Counted from the stretch's first letter, positions 16,015 through 24,048 are shown. The stretch: DNA of 64,000 nucleotides from Streptomyces sp. Edi2 (GCF_040253635.1 NZ_JBEJGX010000002.1:124001-188000); one strand, 5' to 3'. The notes: generated from the sequence alone by a model not told the origin. Translations and numbers: made by a program.

Positions 16015-17808
16015 ATGACCATCCCCGCCCAGCACCTCCAGGACCTCGTCACCGGCTACCTGCGCGGGCACCCCGACGAACAGCCGATGCTCCAGCCCCT
16101 CCTGGACCGTCTCGCCGGCGGCGCGAATGTGACCGACAGGCGGGAGTTCGACGGCCACGTCACCACCTCGGGCGTCGTCATCAACGACGCCGACGACGTC
16201 CTGCTCATCCACCACCTCGCCTCCGGCCGCTGGATCCAGCCCGGGGGACACCCGAAGGACTCCGACCGCACGCTCGGGCAGGCCGTCCGGCGCGAGATCG
16301 CCGAAGAAACCGGCGTCACCGAGCTGGACGCGTACGGCGACGGCACCCCCGTGCACATCGACGTCCACCTGATCGAGGCCCGGCCTGACAGGAACGAGCC
16401 CGCCCATGTGCACTACGACGTCCGCTACCTGTTCCGCGCCCGCGGACCGGTCGCCCTGACCCTGCAGCCCGAAGAGGTCGGCGCGGCACAATGGTGCTCG
16501 CCCTCGGAACTCGGCGACCCCGTCCTGCGCGCCCGGGTTCTGTCGAGCCTGGGCCTGCCGCGCCAGGACCGCCCGGCGGACGAGGACCCGTACTGCGCCC
16601 TCGTCGTACTCACGGACCCGCACGCGACCAAGGTGCTGATGCACCTGCGCGACAACAAGCCGGGCATCTGGGCGCCGGGTACCTGGGCGCCGATGAGTGG
16701 CGGCGCCGAGCCCGGCGACCTCGACCCGCACGCCACCGCGTGCCGGGAACTGCGCGAGGAGACTGGCCTGGAGAACATCCGGCTGACGCACATGTTCTCC
16801 ACCCACACCGACGGCTACCCCCGCCACGTCTTCCGCGGCGTCTGGGACGGCGACCCCGACACGCTGACTCTCACCGAAGGCCGCAAGCTCGCCTTCATCC
16901 CGCGCAACGACTTCGACCTCGTCCCGCTGCACCCCACCACACGGCAGGACACCGACCGCGTCCTGGAGCTCATCACGCCACGCCAACCGCCGTACGGATA
17001 CGGCACCTTGGCCCTGGTCGGCAACGGAAGCGGGCATCTCCTGATGCACCTGCGCGGCGACAGCCCGGGAACCTGCTGGCCGGAAACGTGGTCACCCAAC
17101 GGAGGCAAACCAGAGGCCGCCGATGCCGGCCCGCGCGGCACCATCGTGCGCGAGGTCCACGAAGAGGTCGGCCTCGACGAAGCCGCAGTGAGCCTCTCGC
17201 ACCTGTTCACCCACACCGCCGACGACGGGCACCTCACCTACGTCTTCCGCGGCACCTGGGACGGCGACCCCGACACCCTGACCCTCACCGAAGGCCGGGC
17301 ACTCGCCTTCGTTGACCCACGGTGCCTCGGAGAGCGCCCCATGAGCCCGCTCGCCCGCTACGCCGCCCTGCGCGGCCTTGCCGCCGAGCTCGAAGACCAG
17401 GCCCACCGCGACGGAATCCACACCCTCGTCGCCGGCGGCCTGATCGTGCACGACGAGCGCCTCCTGGTCGTCCGCCGCAACCCGGACGACTACCTCGGCG
17501 GCACCTGGGAGACCCCGGCCGGCAGGCTTGAGAGAGGCGAGTCGATCATCGACGCCCTCCCGCGCGAGATCATGGAGGAGACCGGCCTCACCATCACCAT
17601 CGACCGCTACGCGGGCCACTTCGACTACACCAACGCCCGCGGCCGCACCAGCCGCCAGTTGGTCTTCGCCTGCACGCCGGAGAAGCCGGGCTCGGTCACC
17701 TTGTCCGAGCACGATCGCCACCAGTGGGTGCGCGCCCTGGACGAGCTCCCGCCGACCACCCCGGAGCTCCGGGGCTTCCTGGAGCGACAGTGGCCGGCAC
17801 GGCGGTGA
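16015..17808 (+). CDS. Four-domain (tetra) NUDIX protein
   Basis: A 597-residue protein containing four successive NUDIX domains, starting at an ATG 5 bases after AGGAG. Box-like segments are at residues 77-101 (PGGHPKDSD, RREIAEETG), 228-252 (SGGAEPGD, CRELREETG), 362-386 (NGGKPEA, VREVHEEVG) and 501-525 (PAGRLERGE, PREIMEETG). Domains 2 and 3 share a nearly identical stretch, WDGDPDTLTLTEGR, encoded by DNA about 89% identical over 70 bases, so they come from a recent internal duplication. Typical NUDIX hydrolases have one domain. The cellular role and substrate are unknown; nucleotide-derivative housecleaning is the default expectation. Confidence 0.9.
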   Translation: MTIPAQHLQDLVTGYLRGHPDEQPMLQPLLDRLAGGANVTDRREFDGHVTTSGVVINDADDVLLIHHLASGRWIQPGGHPKDSDRTLGQAVRREIAEETGVTELDAYGDGTPVHIDVHLIEARPDRNEPAHVHYDVRYLFRARGPVALTLQPEEVGAAQWCSPSELGDPVLRARVLSSLGLPRQDRPADEDPYCALVVLTDPHATKVLMHLRDNKPGIWAPGTWAPMSGGAEPGDLDPHATACRELREETGLENIRLTHMFSTHTDGYPRHVFRGVWDGDPDTLTLTEGRKLAFIPRNDFDLVPLHPTTRQDTDRVLELITPRQPPYGYGTLALVGNGSGHLLMHLRGDSPGTCWPETWSPNGGKPEAADAGPRGTIVREVHEEVGLDEAAVSLSHLFTHTADDGHLTYVFRGTWDGDPDTLTLTEGRALAFVDPRCLGERPMSPLARYAALRGLAAELEDQAHRDGIHTLVAGGLIVHDERLLVVRRNPDDYLGGTWETPAGRLERGESIIDALPREIMEETGLTITIDRYAGHFDYTNARGRTSRQLVFACTPEKPGSVTLSEHDRHQWVRALDELPPTTPELRGFLERQWPARR

Positions 17809-17900
17809 CCGGCCGACCGGCAGGAGCAGCGCACCGGCACGGCGCCGCGTACCCGGGCCGGGCGGTGCGCTGGCTGGTGATCGTTCTTCCGGAGGCGTTC

Positions 17901-18806
17901 GTGCGGGTCACCGTGGACCGCGAAGGCGCGGCCGGCTCGGCATGGCTCTCCACCCTCCCGGCCGCGGTGCGGGAGGTGGCCGAGCGCTGGGACTGCACGG
18001 CGGACGGTGACCTGCTGTACGGGGGCGTCGGGATCGTCGTCCCGGTTCTGCGCAAGATGACCGAGCCTGCGGTGCTGAAGGTGTCCTTTCCTCATCCCGA
18101 GAACCGGTTCGAGCCGGACGCGCTCTCGGCCTGGGGCGGGCGCGGAGCGGTCCGGCTGCACGAGCGGGACGACGACCGGTTCGCCATGCTCCTGGAGCGG
18201 GCACACCCCACGACGTTGGCCCAGGCCGCGCAGGGCGACGAGGTGGCGGCGATCGCCGGGGGTGTCAGCCTTCGCCTCGCCGTCCCCGCGCCCGCCGGAC
18301 TGCCCCGGCTCCAAGACCGGGCCGCCGGATGGGAGGAGCAACTGCTGCGGGACGCCCGGGAATTTCCGGACGCTCTGCCGTCCCGGACGGTGCAGGCCGC
18401 GACGGCGACGGTGCGCGAGCTCGCGCACCACCAGCCAGACACCCTCATCCACGGCGACCTGAACGCGCGGAACATCCTGGCGGGCACGCGAGAGCCCTGG
18501 CTGGCCGCCGACCCGAAGGGCTGGGTAGGTGACCGGGCGTACGACTGCGCCACGCTGACCAAGTCCCGGTCGGTCGTCCTCGCCGAGCAGGGCGACCTGG
18601 CCAAGGGGATCCACCGAACCGTCGACGCCTTCACCAGCGCCGCCGAGCTCGACCGGGAACGCGCACGGCGCTGGGCGCAACTCGGCGCGGTACAGGCCGC
18701 CTACGGCGGCCGCCGACGCGGGTTCCGCCGGGGGCGCCACGGATCCGAGCGCGCTCGACTCATCGCGCTCGTCGACGAACTGGCGCGCATCCTCACCGAC
18801 CTCTGA
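17901..18806 (+). CDS. APH(6)/hydroxyurea-type antibiotic phosphotransferase
   Basis: A 301-residue kinase of the streptomycin 6-phosphotransferase/hydroxyurea kinase family (PF04655). Supporting segments are GGVGIVVPV, AVLKVSFP with the ATP-binding Lys, LIHGDLNARNIL (catalytic loop) and AADPKGWVGD (metal-binding). The GTG at 17901 has GGAGG 5 bases upstream, and the length matches the family. It begins 92 bases after the tetra-NUDIX gene on the same strand. It may inactivate a hydroxylated antibiotic; the actual substrate is not predictable. Confidence 0.85.
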   Translation: MRVTVDREGAAGSAWLSTLPAAVREVAERWDCTADGDLLYGGVGIVVPVLRKMTEPAVLKVSFPHPENRFEPDALSAWGGRGAVRLHERDDDRFAMLLERAHPTTLAQAAQGDEVAAIAGGVSLRLAVPAPAGLPRLQDRAAGWEEQLLRDAREFPDALPSRTVQAATATVRELAHHQPDTLIHGDLNARNILAGTREPWLAADPKGWVGDRAYDCATLTKSRSVVLAEQGDLAKGIHRTVDAFTSAAELDRERARRWAQLGAVQAAYGGRRRGFRRGRHGSERARLIALVDELARILTDL

Positions 18807-18895
18807 CCCCGGCCTCCGGGCGGGCAGCTCCAGGAGCCGAACCTTGATGGCCGGAAACGCGATGCCGTCAGGGTTTCTCGGGGGAGGATGACAGC

Positions 18896-19129
18896 ATGGC
18901 CACGGTCGGCCCCGCGCACCGCATCGGATTCGCTCTCATCCCCGCCCTCGCCGGCGGGCTGATCACCGTCGGCCTCTGCGCGGTCGCCGGGGCGAGCCCC
19001 GAACCTTGGACCTGGCTGAGCGCCCTCGCGGCAGGCACCTGGGGATTCCGCTATGCACGACGCTGGTCGACAGCGAATGACACGGCCGGCCTCGGCGCGC
19101 CAAGGACCGAGCCACCCGCACGCGACTGA
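18896..19129 (+). CDS. Small membrane protein (77 aa)
   Basis: A 77-residue protein with one or two hydrophobic stretches (FALIPALAGGLITVGLCAVA, then WLSALAAGTWGF) and a charged C-terminal tail. GGGAGG lies about 7 bases before the ATG. It follows the phosphotransferase by 89 bases and converges with the AlkC-like gene. No function can be assigned. Confidence 0.6.
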   Translation: MATVGPAHRIGFALIPALAGGLITVGLCAVAGASPEPWTWLSALAAGTWGFRYARRWSTANDTAGLGAPRTEPPARD

Positions 19130-19151
19130 CGCACCCGGGCGCCCGCGCGGA

Positions 19152-20267
19152 TCAGACGTCGGCGACGTGAAATTCCGCCGGGGCCGAAGGACGGCCGTTG
19201 ACCTGGATCTCGAGCGTGTACGTTCCGGGCACGAGCGTGACGGTCGACGTGGACGTCAGAGCGTGCTGCTTGCTGACCTCGATGGTCTGCCCGGCCTGGA
19301 CCGCGGTGGTCTTCAGGACGTACGCCTTCACTCGGCGCTTGCCGGTCTTGGTGGGGGAGGACAGCACGTAGTTCACCCGCAGCTTCGCCGCTCCCGTCGC
19401 GGTCAGGTCCGCGGCGAACACCAGGCGCTCGCCGATGCGCAGCTGGTTGCTCTCCAGGCGCAGGGGGGAGAGCTCGACCGGCGGATCGGCCGGGTAGCCG
19501 AGGAACTCGTACGCGGCGGCGTCGCCCTTCTTCAGCCGGGTGCCCAGGGCCTGGCGCGCGATGAAGTCGAAGCCCTTCGCGCTGGCACGGCCTTCGGCTC
19601 GCCACCGGCCGAGGGTGTCGAGGACGAGGGGGAGGTTGTCCTCGGCGACGTCGCTGAGATGGTTGGCCACCGACTGGGTCACGAACCGGCTCGCATCGCC
19701 GTAGAGCCGGTCGAGGATCGGAATCCCGGCGTCGAGGTCCACGGGGATGCGGACCGACCACGGCAGGCGCGGGCGCGTGGACTCGCTGGCCAGGCGACGA
19801 ACCCGGTGATCCGGATCCTCGGTCCAGGACTCGATGACCTTGAACGTCTCGGTCGGGAAGTCCGCGATGAAGTACCTCATGGCGTCCTCGGCCGAGAAGT
19901 ACGACGTGAAGCGCCGCAGCGCGTCCAGCGCCTGCTCCAGGTCCTCGCCGGTGCGGCAGTGCTCGCCGACAAAGTGGCTGTGCGGGGCATAGATGTAGAA
20001 GCCGAAGTCGTTGGTGATGCCAGCGCTCTCCGGCGTGGCCGGCAGCGAGCGCAGCAGGATGTCGACGGCCTGGAGTCCGCCGACCGGCAGGTGGGTGTGG
20101 AGCCCCTTGCTGGTGCGGGCGATCCGGTCCTTCAGCCCGAGCCGCGGGAAGTCAGCGACGACATCCCGCGCGAAGGCCTCAGCGTCGAACTCCGGGCATG
20201 CCCCGCGGACCTCCGCGCCGATCCGGTTGACGCGGTTTTCGCTGAGCGAATGCTCCTTCTCGGCCAT
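19152..20267 (-). CDS. DNA alkylation repair protein, AlkC-like
   Basis: A 371-residue protein of the AlkC type (COG4335). Residues up to about 260 are a helical HEAT-like repeat region with FTSYFSAEDAMRYFI, RRLASESTRPRLPWS and VTQSVANHLSDVAED. The C-terminal 110 residues read as an Ig-like beta domain (VNYVLSSPTKTGKRRVKAYV, then YTLEIQVNGR). AlkC enzymes remove N3-alkyladenine bases, and the Ig-like domain is a known feature of one subgroup. It stands alone, convergent with the small membrane protein. Confidence 0.85.
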   Translation of the reverse strand: MAEKEHSLSENRVNRIGAEVRGACPEFDAEAFARDVVADFPRLGLKDRIARTSKGLHTHLPVGGLQAVDILLRSLPATPESAGITNDFGFYIYAPHSHFVGEHCRTGEDLEQALDALRRFTSYFSAEDAMRYFIADFPTETFKVIESWTEDPDHRVRRLASESTRPRLPWSVRIPVDLDAGIPILDRLYGDASRFVTQSVANHLSDVAEDNLPLVLDTLGRWRAEGRASAKGFDFIARQALGTRLKKGDAAAYEFLGYPADPPVELSPLRLESNQLRIGERLVFAADLTATGAAKLRVNYVLSSPTKTGKRRVKAYVLKTTAVQAGQTIEVSKQHALTSTSTVTLVPGTYTLEIQVNGRPSAPAEFHVADV

Positions 20268-20352
20268 GTCCGCACCTTAGCGGCGGCGGGCCTCCGACCG
20301 ACGGGATCTCGCCGCACGTCGGCCAGCCGTCCGGTCTTCCGCGCCTGCCGTC

Positions 20353-21195
20353 TCAGCGGATCGTGGCGCGGTAGAGCAGCCGGTGGTGGCGGGAGCTGTC
20401 GCAGGGCGAGGCGGTGTGCAAGGTGGCCTGGTTGTCCCAGATGACGAGGTCGCCCTGCCGCCAGTGGTGGGTGTGGAGATACGGGGGACTGGTCGTGTGC
20501 TCCAGGAGCTCGGCAACCAGGCGGGCGCTGGCTTCCGCGTCCATGTCCACGATGCCGCTGATCACCATGCTGCCGAGCAGCAGCGAGCGGGCCGCGGTCA
20601 CCGGGTGCGTGCGGACGAGGGGGTGCTCGACGTCGGGCATGGCCGCCAGGCTGCCGGTGGCGGTGGACGACTGGCCGCCGCTTGCCTGGTTCTGCAGGTC
20701 ACCGAGATGCCGGATCGAGTGCACCGCCCGCAGCCCCTTGATTTCCTCCTGGAGCTCGGCGGGCAGGTCCGTGTATGCGCGGGTGGCATCGGCGAACCGG
20801 GTCTGGCCGCCGGCCTCCGGAGTGATGACGGAGTACAGGAGGGTCGCCCGGGGCAGGTTCGGCTTGAAGCTGCCGTCCGCGTGCCACTCCTCTTCATCGT
20901 CGCCGTCGTAGATGCCCACATGGGCGCCGTCCTCGACGATGTTGCTGATCGTGGTGATCCCCGGGAATCCGGGGACGGCGTAGGTGCGGTCGACGTCGGT
21001 GTCCACCGTGCCGAAGAGCGCGGCGGCCGCGAGGAGGTCGGCGTGGTTGAGGTGCTGGCCGGGGAAGACCAGCAGCCGGTGACGGTGCAGGGCCTGCGTC
21101 AGCTCCACCGAGGAACCCCGGGCGGCTGAGGAAGTGAGATCGACGTCGATCTCGGCGCCGAACCCGCCGGCGAGCGAGCGGAGCTGGAGCGGCAT
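20353..21195 (-). CDS. TauD/TfdA-family 2OG-Fe(II) dioxygenase
   Basis: A 280-residue TauD-type dioxygenase. Iron ligands are visible as WHAD (about residues 104-107) and the distal His in LHTASP, with the 2-oxoglutarate-binding Arg in HHRLLYR near the end. AAGGGA lies 6-7 bases before the ATG. It follows the LysRS-like gene by 34 bases and is probably in the same leftward transcript, divergent from the repeat peptide. In this setting it may hydroxylate a free amino acid or a peptide residue. Confidence 0.85.
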   Translation of the reverse strand: MPLQLRSLAGGFGAEIDVDLTSSAARGSSVELTQALHRHRLLVFPGQHLNHADLLAAAALFGTVDTDVDRTYAVPGFPGITTISNIVEDGAHVGIYDGDDEEEWHADGSFKPNLPRATLLYSVITPEAGGQTRFADATRAYTDLPAELQEEIKGLRAVHSIRHLGDLQNQASGGQSSTATGSLAAMPDVEHPLVRTHPVTAARSLLLGSMVISGIVDMDAEASARLVAELLEHTTSPPYLHTHHWRQGDLVIWDNQATLHTASPCDSSRHHRLLYRATIR

Positions 21196-21229
21196 CCCGG
21201 GTCCCTTCGGACGGTCTTGGGGGCGAGGG

Positions 21230-22111
21230 TCAGAACATGGGGGAGTGCTGGAATCGGCGGATGTCCTTCACCCCGGACACGGCCATGCACAGCCGCTCGA
21301 TGCCGATGCCCAGTCCGACACTGGCGGCCGGAACCCGGCCAGCGTCGACAGCTTCGCGGGCAAGGCGCTGCTCGTCGTCGTAGAGGTCAACCTCCTTGGC
21401 CCGCTGGGTGAACGCAGTCCCGTCGGGCTCGTCCTCGTAGCCGTGGACGACCTCGATGCCGTCGACGATGAGCTCGAACCGGTTGAGCTGGGCGACGGTG
21501 CCGGGGGTGAGGCGAGCGCACGGCTCGTCGCCGCCGAGCGGGTAGTCGACCAGGAAGACCGCTGCGCCCGCGCTCTGGGTCTCCAGCTCGCGCTCCACGA
21601 ACGTGCCGAGTGTGTCCTTGAACGGGGCGTCGACGTCCAGACCGAGGCGGGCGGCCATCCGCCGAGGCAGATCCCCGGTCGGCTCGTGCCGCAGGTCAAT
21701 GCCGAACACGTCGCGGATGTAGTCGGTGACGGAGACCCGCACCGGCCTGTACGGCAGGTGCGCCGCGACCAGCTGCTCGGCCAGCTCCAGCAGGAAGGAG
21801 AAGTCCTCGTTCGCGGCGTACAGGTCGAGCATGGTGAACTCGCTGCCGTGCAGGGCATCGGGCGTCTCGGGCCTGAAGCAGGGGCCGATCTCGAAGATCC
21901 TCGGATGGAACTCCAGGTTCATCCGCAGCGCCGGTCCGATCATGGCCCGCAGGTAGCGGCCGCCGTCCAGGTCGACCGGCGCGCGCCGGCCCGGCCCCAG
22001 GTCGGCCCGGCGGGCGACCGGGGTGGTCAGCTCCACGAACCCCTCGGCGCGCAGGGTGTCGCGCAGGCCGAAGAGGAGCTCCGACTTCAGGGTTATCGGG
22101 TCATCGGGCAC
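21230..22111 (-). CDS. Free-standing class II LysRS-like protein (EpmA-type)
   Basis: A 293-residue catalytic core of a lysyl-tRNA-synthetase-like enzyme without the anticodon-binding domain. Class II motif 2 is clear (IFEIGPCFRPE, with HGSEFTMLDLYAA) and motif 3 is GLGIGIERL. The GTG at 22111 has AAGGAG 6 bases upstream. The closest functional parallel is EpmA, which activates beta-lysine and attaches it to a Lys of EF-P. Transfer of an amino acid to a Lys of the repeat peptide, or activation of a free amino acid, are both plausible inferences. Confidence 0.8.
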   Translation of the reverse strand: MPDDPITLKSELLFGLRDTLRAEGFVELTTPVARRADLGPGRRAPVDLDGGRYLRAMIGPALRMNLEFHPRIFEIGPCFRPETPDALHGSEFTMLDLYAANEDFSFLLELAEQLVAAHLPYRPVRVSVTDYIRDVFGIDLRHEPTGDLPRRMAARLGLDVDAPFKDTLGTFVERELETQSAGAAVFLVDYPLGGDEPCARLTPGTVAQLNRFELIVDGIEVVHGYEDEPDGTAFTQRAKEVDLYDDEQRLAREAVDAGRVPAASVGLGIGIERLCMAVSGVKDIRRFQHSPMF

Positions 22112-22237
22112 GCGGCACTCCTTGAGGCAGAACAACACGAGGACCTGCGCCCTATGGCGCGGTCAGGGCCGGGCGCGGTGCGTCGCCGGCAGCGGCACGC
22201 TAGTCGGCCGCCTGAGCGAGCAGAACCCCACAGGAGC

Positions 22238-22253
22238 GCGCCCAACTGGGCGC
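22238..22253. repeat. Palindrome in the divergent promoter region
   Basis: GCGCCCA and TGGGCGC face each other across 2 bases, between the LysRS-like gene and the repeat peptide. It could be an operator for the leftward operon. Confidence 0.4.
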
Positions 22254-22296
22254 ACCGCGTGGTGTGTTGGGTGCTGGCCCTTCGCCAGTGTCCGAC

Positions 22297-22390
22297 GGGT
22301 GTTGCATGCGCAGGTCACCGGCTGCTGGCGTGCAACACCCATGCGACACCCTCATGCGCGCGGTGCAACAACCGCGCGTCCGGTGCAACG
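22297..22390. promoter_or_regulatory. GTGCAAC repeat boxes upstream of the repeat-peptide promoter
   Basis: An inverted pair, GGGTGTTGCATGC (22297-22309) and GCGTGCAACACCC (22328-22340), is followed by two direct copies of GGTGCAAC at 22362 and 22382, exactly 20 bases apart. The last box ends 10 bases before the predicted -35. The placement fits an activator or repressor binding array. Confidence 0.55.
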
Positions 22391-22400
22391 TCTGAACTCG

Positions 22401-22429
22401 TTGCCGAAGTCCGCACCCGCTCCTAGCTT
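22401..22429 (+). promoter_or_regulatory. Predicted promoter of the repeat peptide
   Basis: TTGCCG, 17 bases, then TAGCTT gives a sensible vegetative-type promoter pointing at the peptide gene, with a leader of about 210 bases before the ATG. Its position just downstream of the GTGCAAC boxes supports it. Confidence 0.45.
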
Positions 22430-22646
22430 GATGTCACGGCGCCCGGTCAACACCGCGGTCACCTTGACCGTTTCTGGCGAAGGGCGCGGTCCGCAGCCGT
22501 GGGCCGAGCCAGCTCCGTCAGCTCTCATGTGTGGGCGCACGCACGACCGAACGCCGCTGCGTGCGGGATGTCCCGTGGCCTTCCGCACGCTGATTCCCTC
22601 CCGATCGCATCGAACCCACGGCACATCTGTGCCCGAAGGAGGAGCC

Positions 22647-22796
22647 ATGAACTCTGCTCTGAAGGTCGGCGTCCGTCCCGACGCCAGCGCCCTCAAGGTC
22701 GGTGTCCGTCCCGACGCCGGCTCCCTGAAGTCCGGGCAGCGCCCGGACGCCGCGTCGTCGCTGAAGTCCGGCGAGCGTCCGGACGCGGCAGCCTGA
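22647..22796 (+). CDS. Four-repeat peptide, candidate multi-core precursor or scaffold (49 aa)
   Basis: A 49-residue peptide that is almost entirely four repeats of LK-x-G-x-RPDA: residues 5-13, 16-24, 27-35 and 39-47, joined by Ser/Ala/Gly linkers. Units 1 and 2 are identical (V in both variable positions); units 3 and 4 have S/Q and S/E. The DNA has drifted in the third codon positions while Leu, Lys, Gly, Arg, Pro, Asp and Ala are kept, which suggests selection on the peptide. The ATG has a near-perfect AAGGAGG 5 bases upstream. There is essentially no leader. It heads a set of guanidine- and amine-modifying enzymes, so it may be a substrate carrying one Lys and one Arg per unit. I know no family that matches it. 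Confidence 0.75.
   Translation: MNSALKVGVRPDASALKVGVRPDAGSLKSGQRPDAASSLKSGERPDAAA
22659..22787 (+). repeat. Tandem coding repeats, four units
   Basis: Units at 22659-22685, 22692-22718, 22725-22751 and 22761-22787, each encoding LKxGxRPDA. Starts are 33, 33 and 36 bases apart. Confidence 0.85.
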
Positions 22797-22890
22797 CCGG
22801 CCCCATCACCGGCTGCCTCCTGGTGACCCATAGCCCGCGCGGGCGCTCCTGACGGCGCATCCGCGCGGCGCACCGCACCAGGAGGAGCCG

Positions 22891-22934
22891 GCGGGGAGGT
22901 CGGCGCCGCCCCGTGGCGGAGCCGACCTCCCCGC
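22891..22934 (+). terminator. Long hairpin between the repeat peptide and the enzyme genes
   Basis: A perfect 14-base stem (22891-22904 with 22921-22934) closes a 16-base loop that can itself fold (CCGCC with GGCGG). There is no T-run. It lies 95 bases after the peptide stop and 38 before the desaturase. A partial terminator or mRNA-stabilising structure would give more peptide than enzyme. Confidence 0.65.
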
Positions 22935-22971
22935 ACCACGCCACCCCTTCGAAGGAGACTGGAGGAATCGG

Positions 22972-24048
22972 ATGAGCAGCCGAGCGGCGCGCACGCCCGA
23001 GCTGTCGGCATCACCGGGCCGTACGCGGCACGGCACCGGCGCCTCGCGCTCCGTGCAGCAAGTCCTTGGCCGGCCGCTGATCAGCGAGCTGGAGGGGCTG
23101 TGTGGCCGCCCGACGATCGGGATGCGCGACGTCCTCATGGACATCCTGACCGTCGCCGCGGCTGCGGTCCTCGGCGCGCTCGCCGGGCACCTCATCGGGC
23201 CCGTCGTGGCCGTCTGCTACATCGGCGTGCGCCAGCGCCACCTGTCCAACCTGGCCCATGAGTGCGTGCACTCCAAACTGATGGCCACGCGGAAGGCGAA
23301 CCGGATGATCGGGTACGCGCTGACCGCGCTGCTCGGCGAGGGCTTCGCCCCGTACAAGGCCACGCACGGCATCCACCACGCCAAGCTCGGCTCTGCGGAC
23401 GATCCGATGTTCCAGTCCTACCAGGCCGGCGACATCCGCCGGGCCGGGCCCGCCCCGACCCGCCGCGCGTTCGTCGTGCGCGTCATCCTCCGCAGCGCGG
23501 TGTTCCGCCTGCCCAAGACGGCCGTCCTCACCCTGGTCACCAAGGCGCCGCAGGAGTCGTGGCGGGCGCTCGCCTGCCGGGCCCTGGTGTGGGGCGCGGC
23601 CATCGCGGCCTGCTGGCCGTTCGACGCGGTCGGGGCGTTCCTCTGGTATTGGCTCGTGCCGCTGGTGTTCGTACGCCCCGTCGTCACCTGGATCACCGAC
23701 CTGGGCAACCACGCCGGGCTCATCGAGGACCACAAGAACGTGCTGGGGCAGACGCGCGGCTGGTCCTCGCACTGGCTCACCCGTCACCTCCTGGGCGGCC
23801 ACCTCGACGACATGTACCACCCGGTGCACCACTGGTGCCCGCAGATCCCCTTCCGTCGCCTGCCCGAGGCCCACCGTCTCCTCAGCGCACGGCTGGAGGA
23901 CTGGGAGACAGTGCCCTGGTGCAGCGGCTACTTCTTCCGCCGCCGCTCCACCCCCGAGGTGCCGTGCGTGATCGAGGACATCATCGCCCGCCTGGACGCA
24001 CCCGCCGTGCCCGCCTCGCAGCCCCGCACCGCCGAGGCCTCCGCCTGA
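22972..24048 (+). CDS. Membrane fatty-acid desaturase/hydroxylase-like enzyme
   Basis: A 358-residue integral membrane diiron protein with three histidine boxes: HECVH, HGIHH and HPVHH, the last in YHPVHHWCPQIPF. Hydrophobic segments lie around residues 55-85 and 200-240. GGAGG lies 6 bases before the ATG. The family desaturates or hydroxylates lipids, and some members act on amino acids or carrier-bound substrates in natural-product pathways. It is the first enzyme gene after the repeat peptide. Its substrate here is unknown. Confidence 0.85.
   Translation: MSSRAARTPELSASPGRTRHGTGASRSVQQVLGRPLISELEGLCGRPTIGMRDVLMDILTVAAAAVLGALAGHLIGPVVAVCYIGVRQRHLSNLAHECVHSKLMATRKANRMIGYALTALLGEGFAPYKATHGIHHAKLGSADDPMFQSYQAGDIRRAGPAPTRRAFVVRVILRSAVFRLPKTAVLTLVTKAPQESWRALACRALVWGAAIAACWPFDAVGAFLWYWLVPLVFVRPVVTWITDLGNHAGLIEDHKNVLGQTRGWSSHWLTRHLLGGHLDDMYHPVHHWCPQIPFRRLPEAHRLLSARLEDWETVPWCSGYFFRRRSTPEVPCVIEDIIARLDAPAVPASQPRTAEASA

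Noticed and set aside
19053..20444. A 463-residue plus-strand open frame opposite the AlkC-like gene.
   Set aside because: Composition is that of an antisense shadow, and the opposite strand encodes a recognisable protein.
22023..22796. The repeat-peptide frame is open upstream for about 200 more codons, giving a 257-residue version.
   Set aside because: The upstream part has no known domain, contains the predicted promoter and repeat boxes, and lacks a ribosome site, whereas the ATG at 22647 has AAGGAGG.
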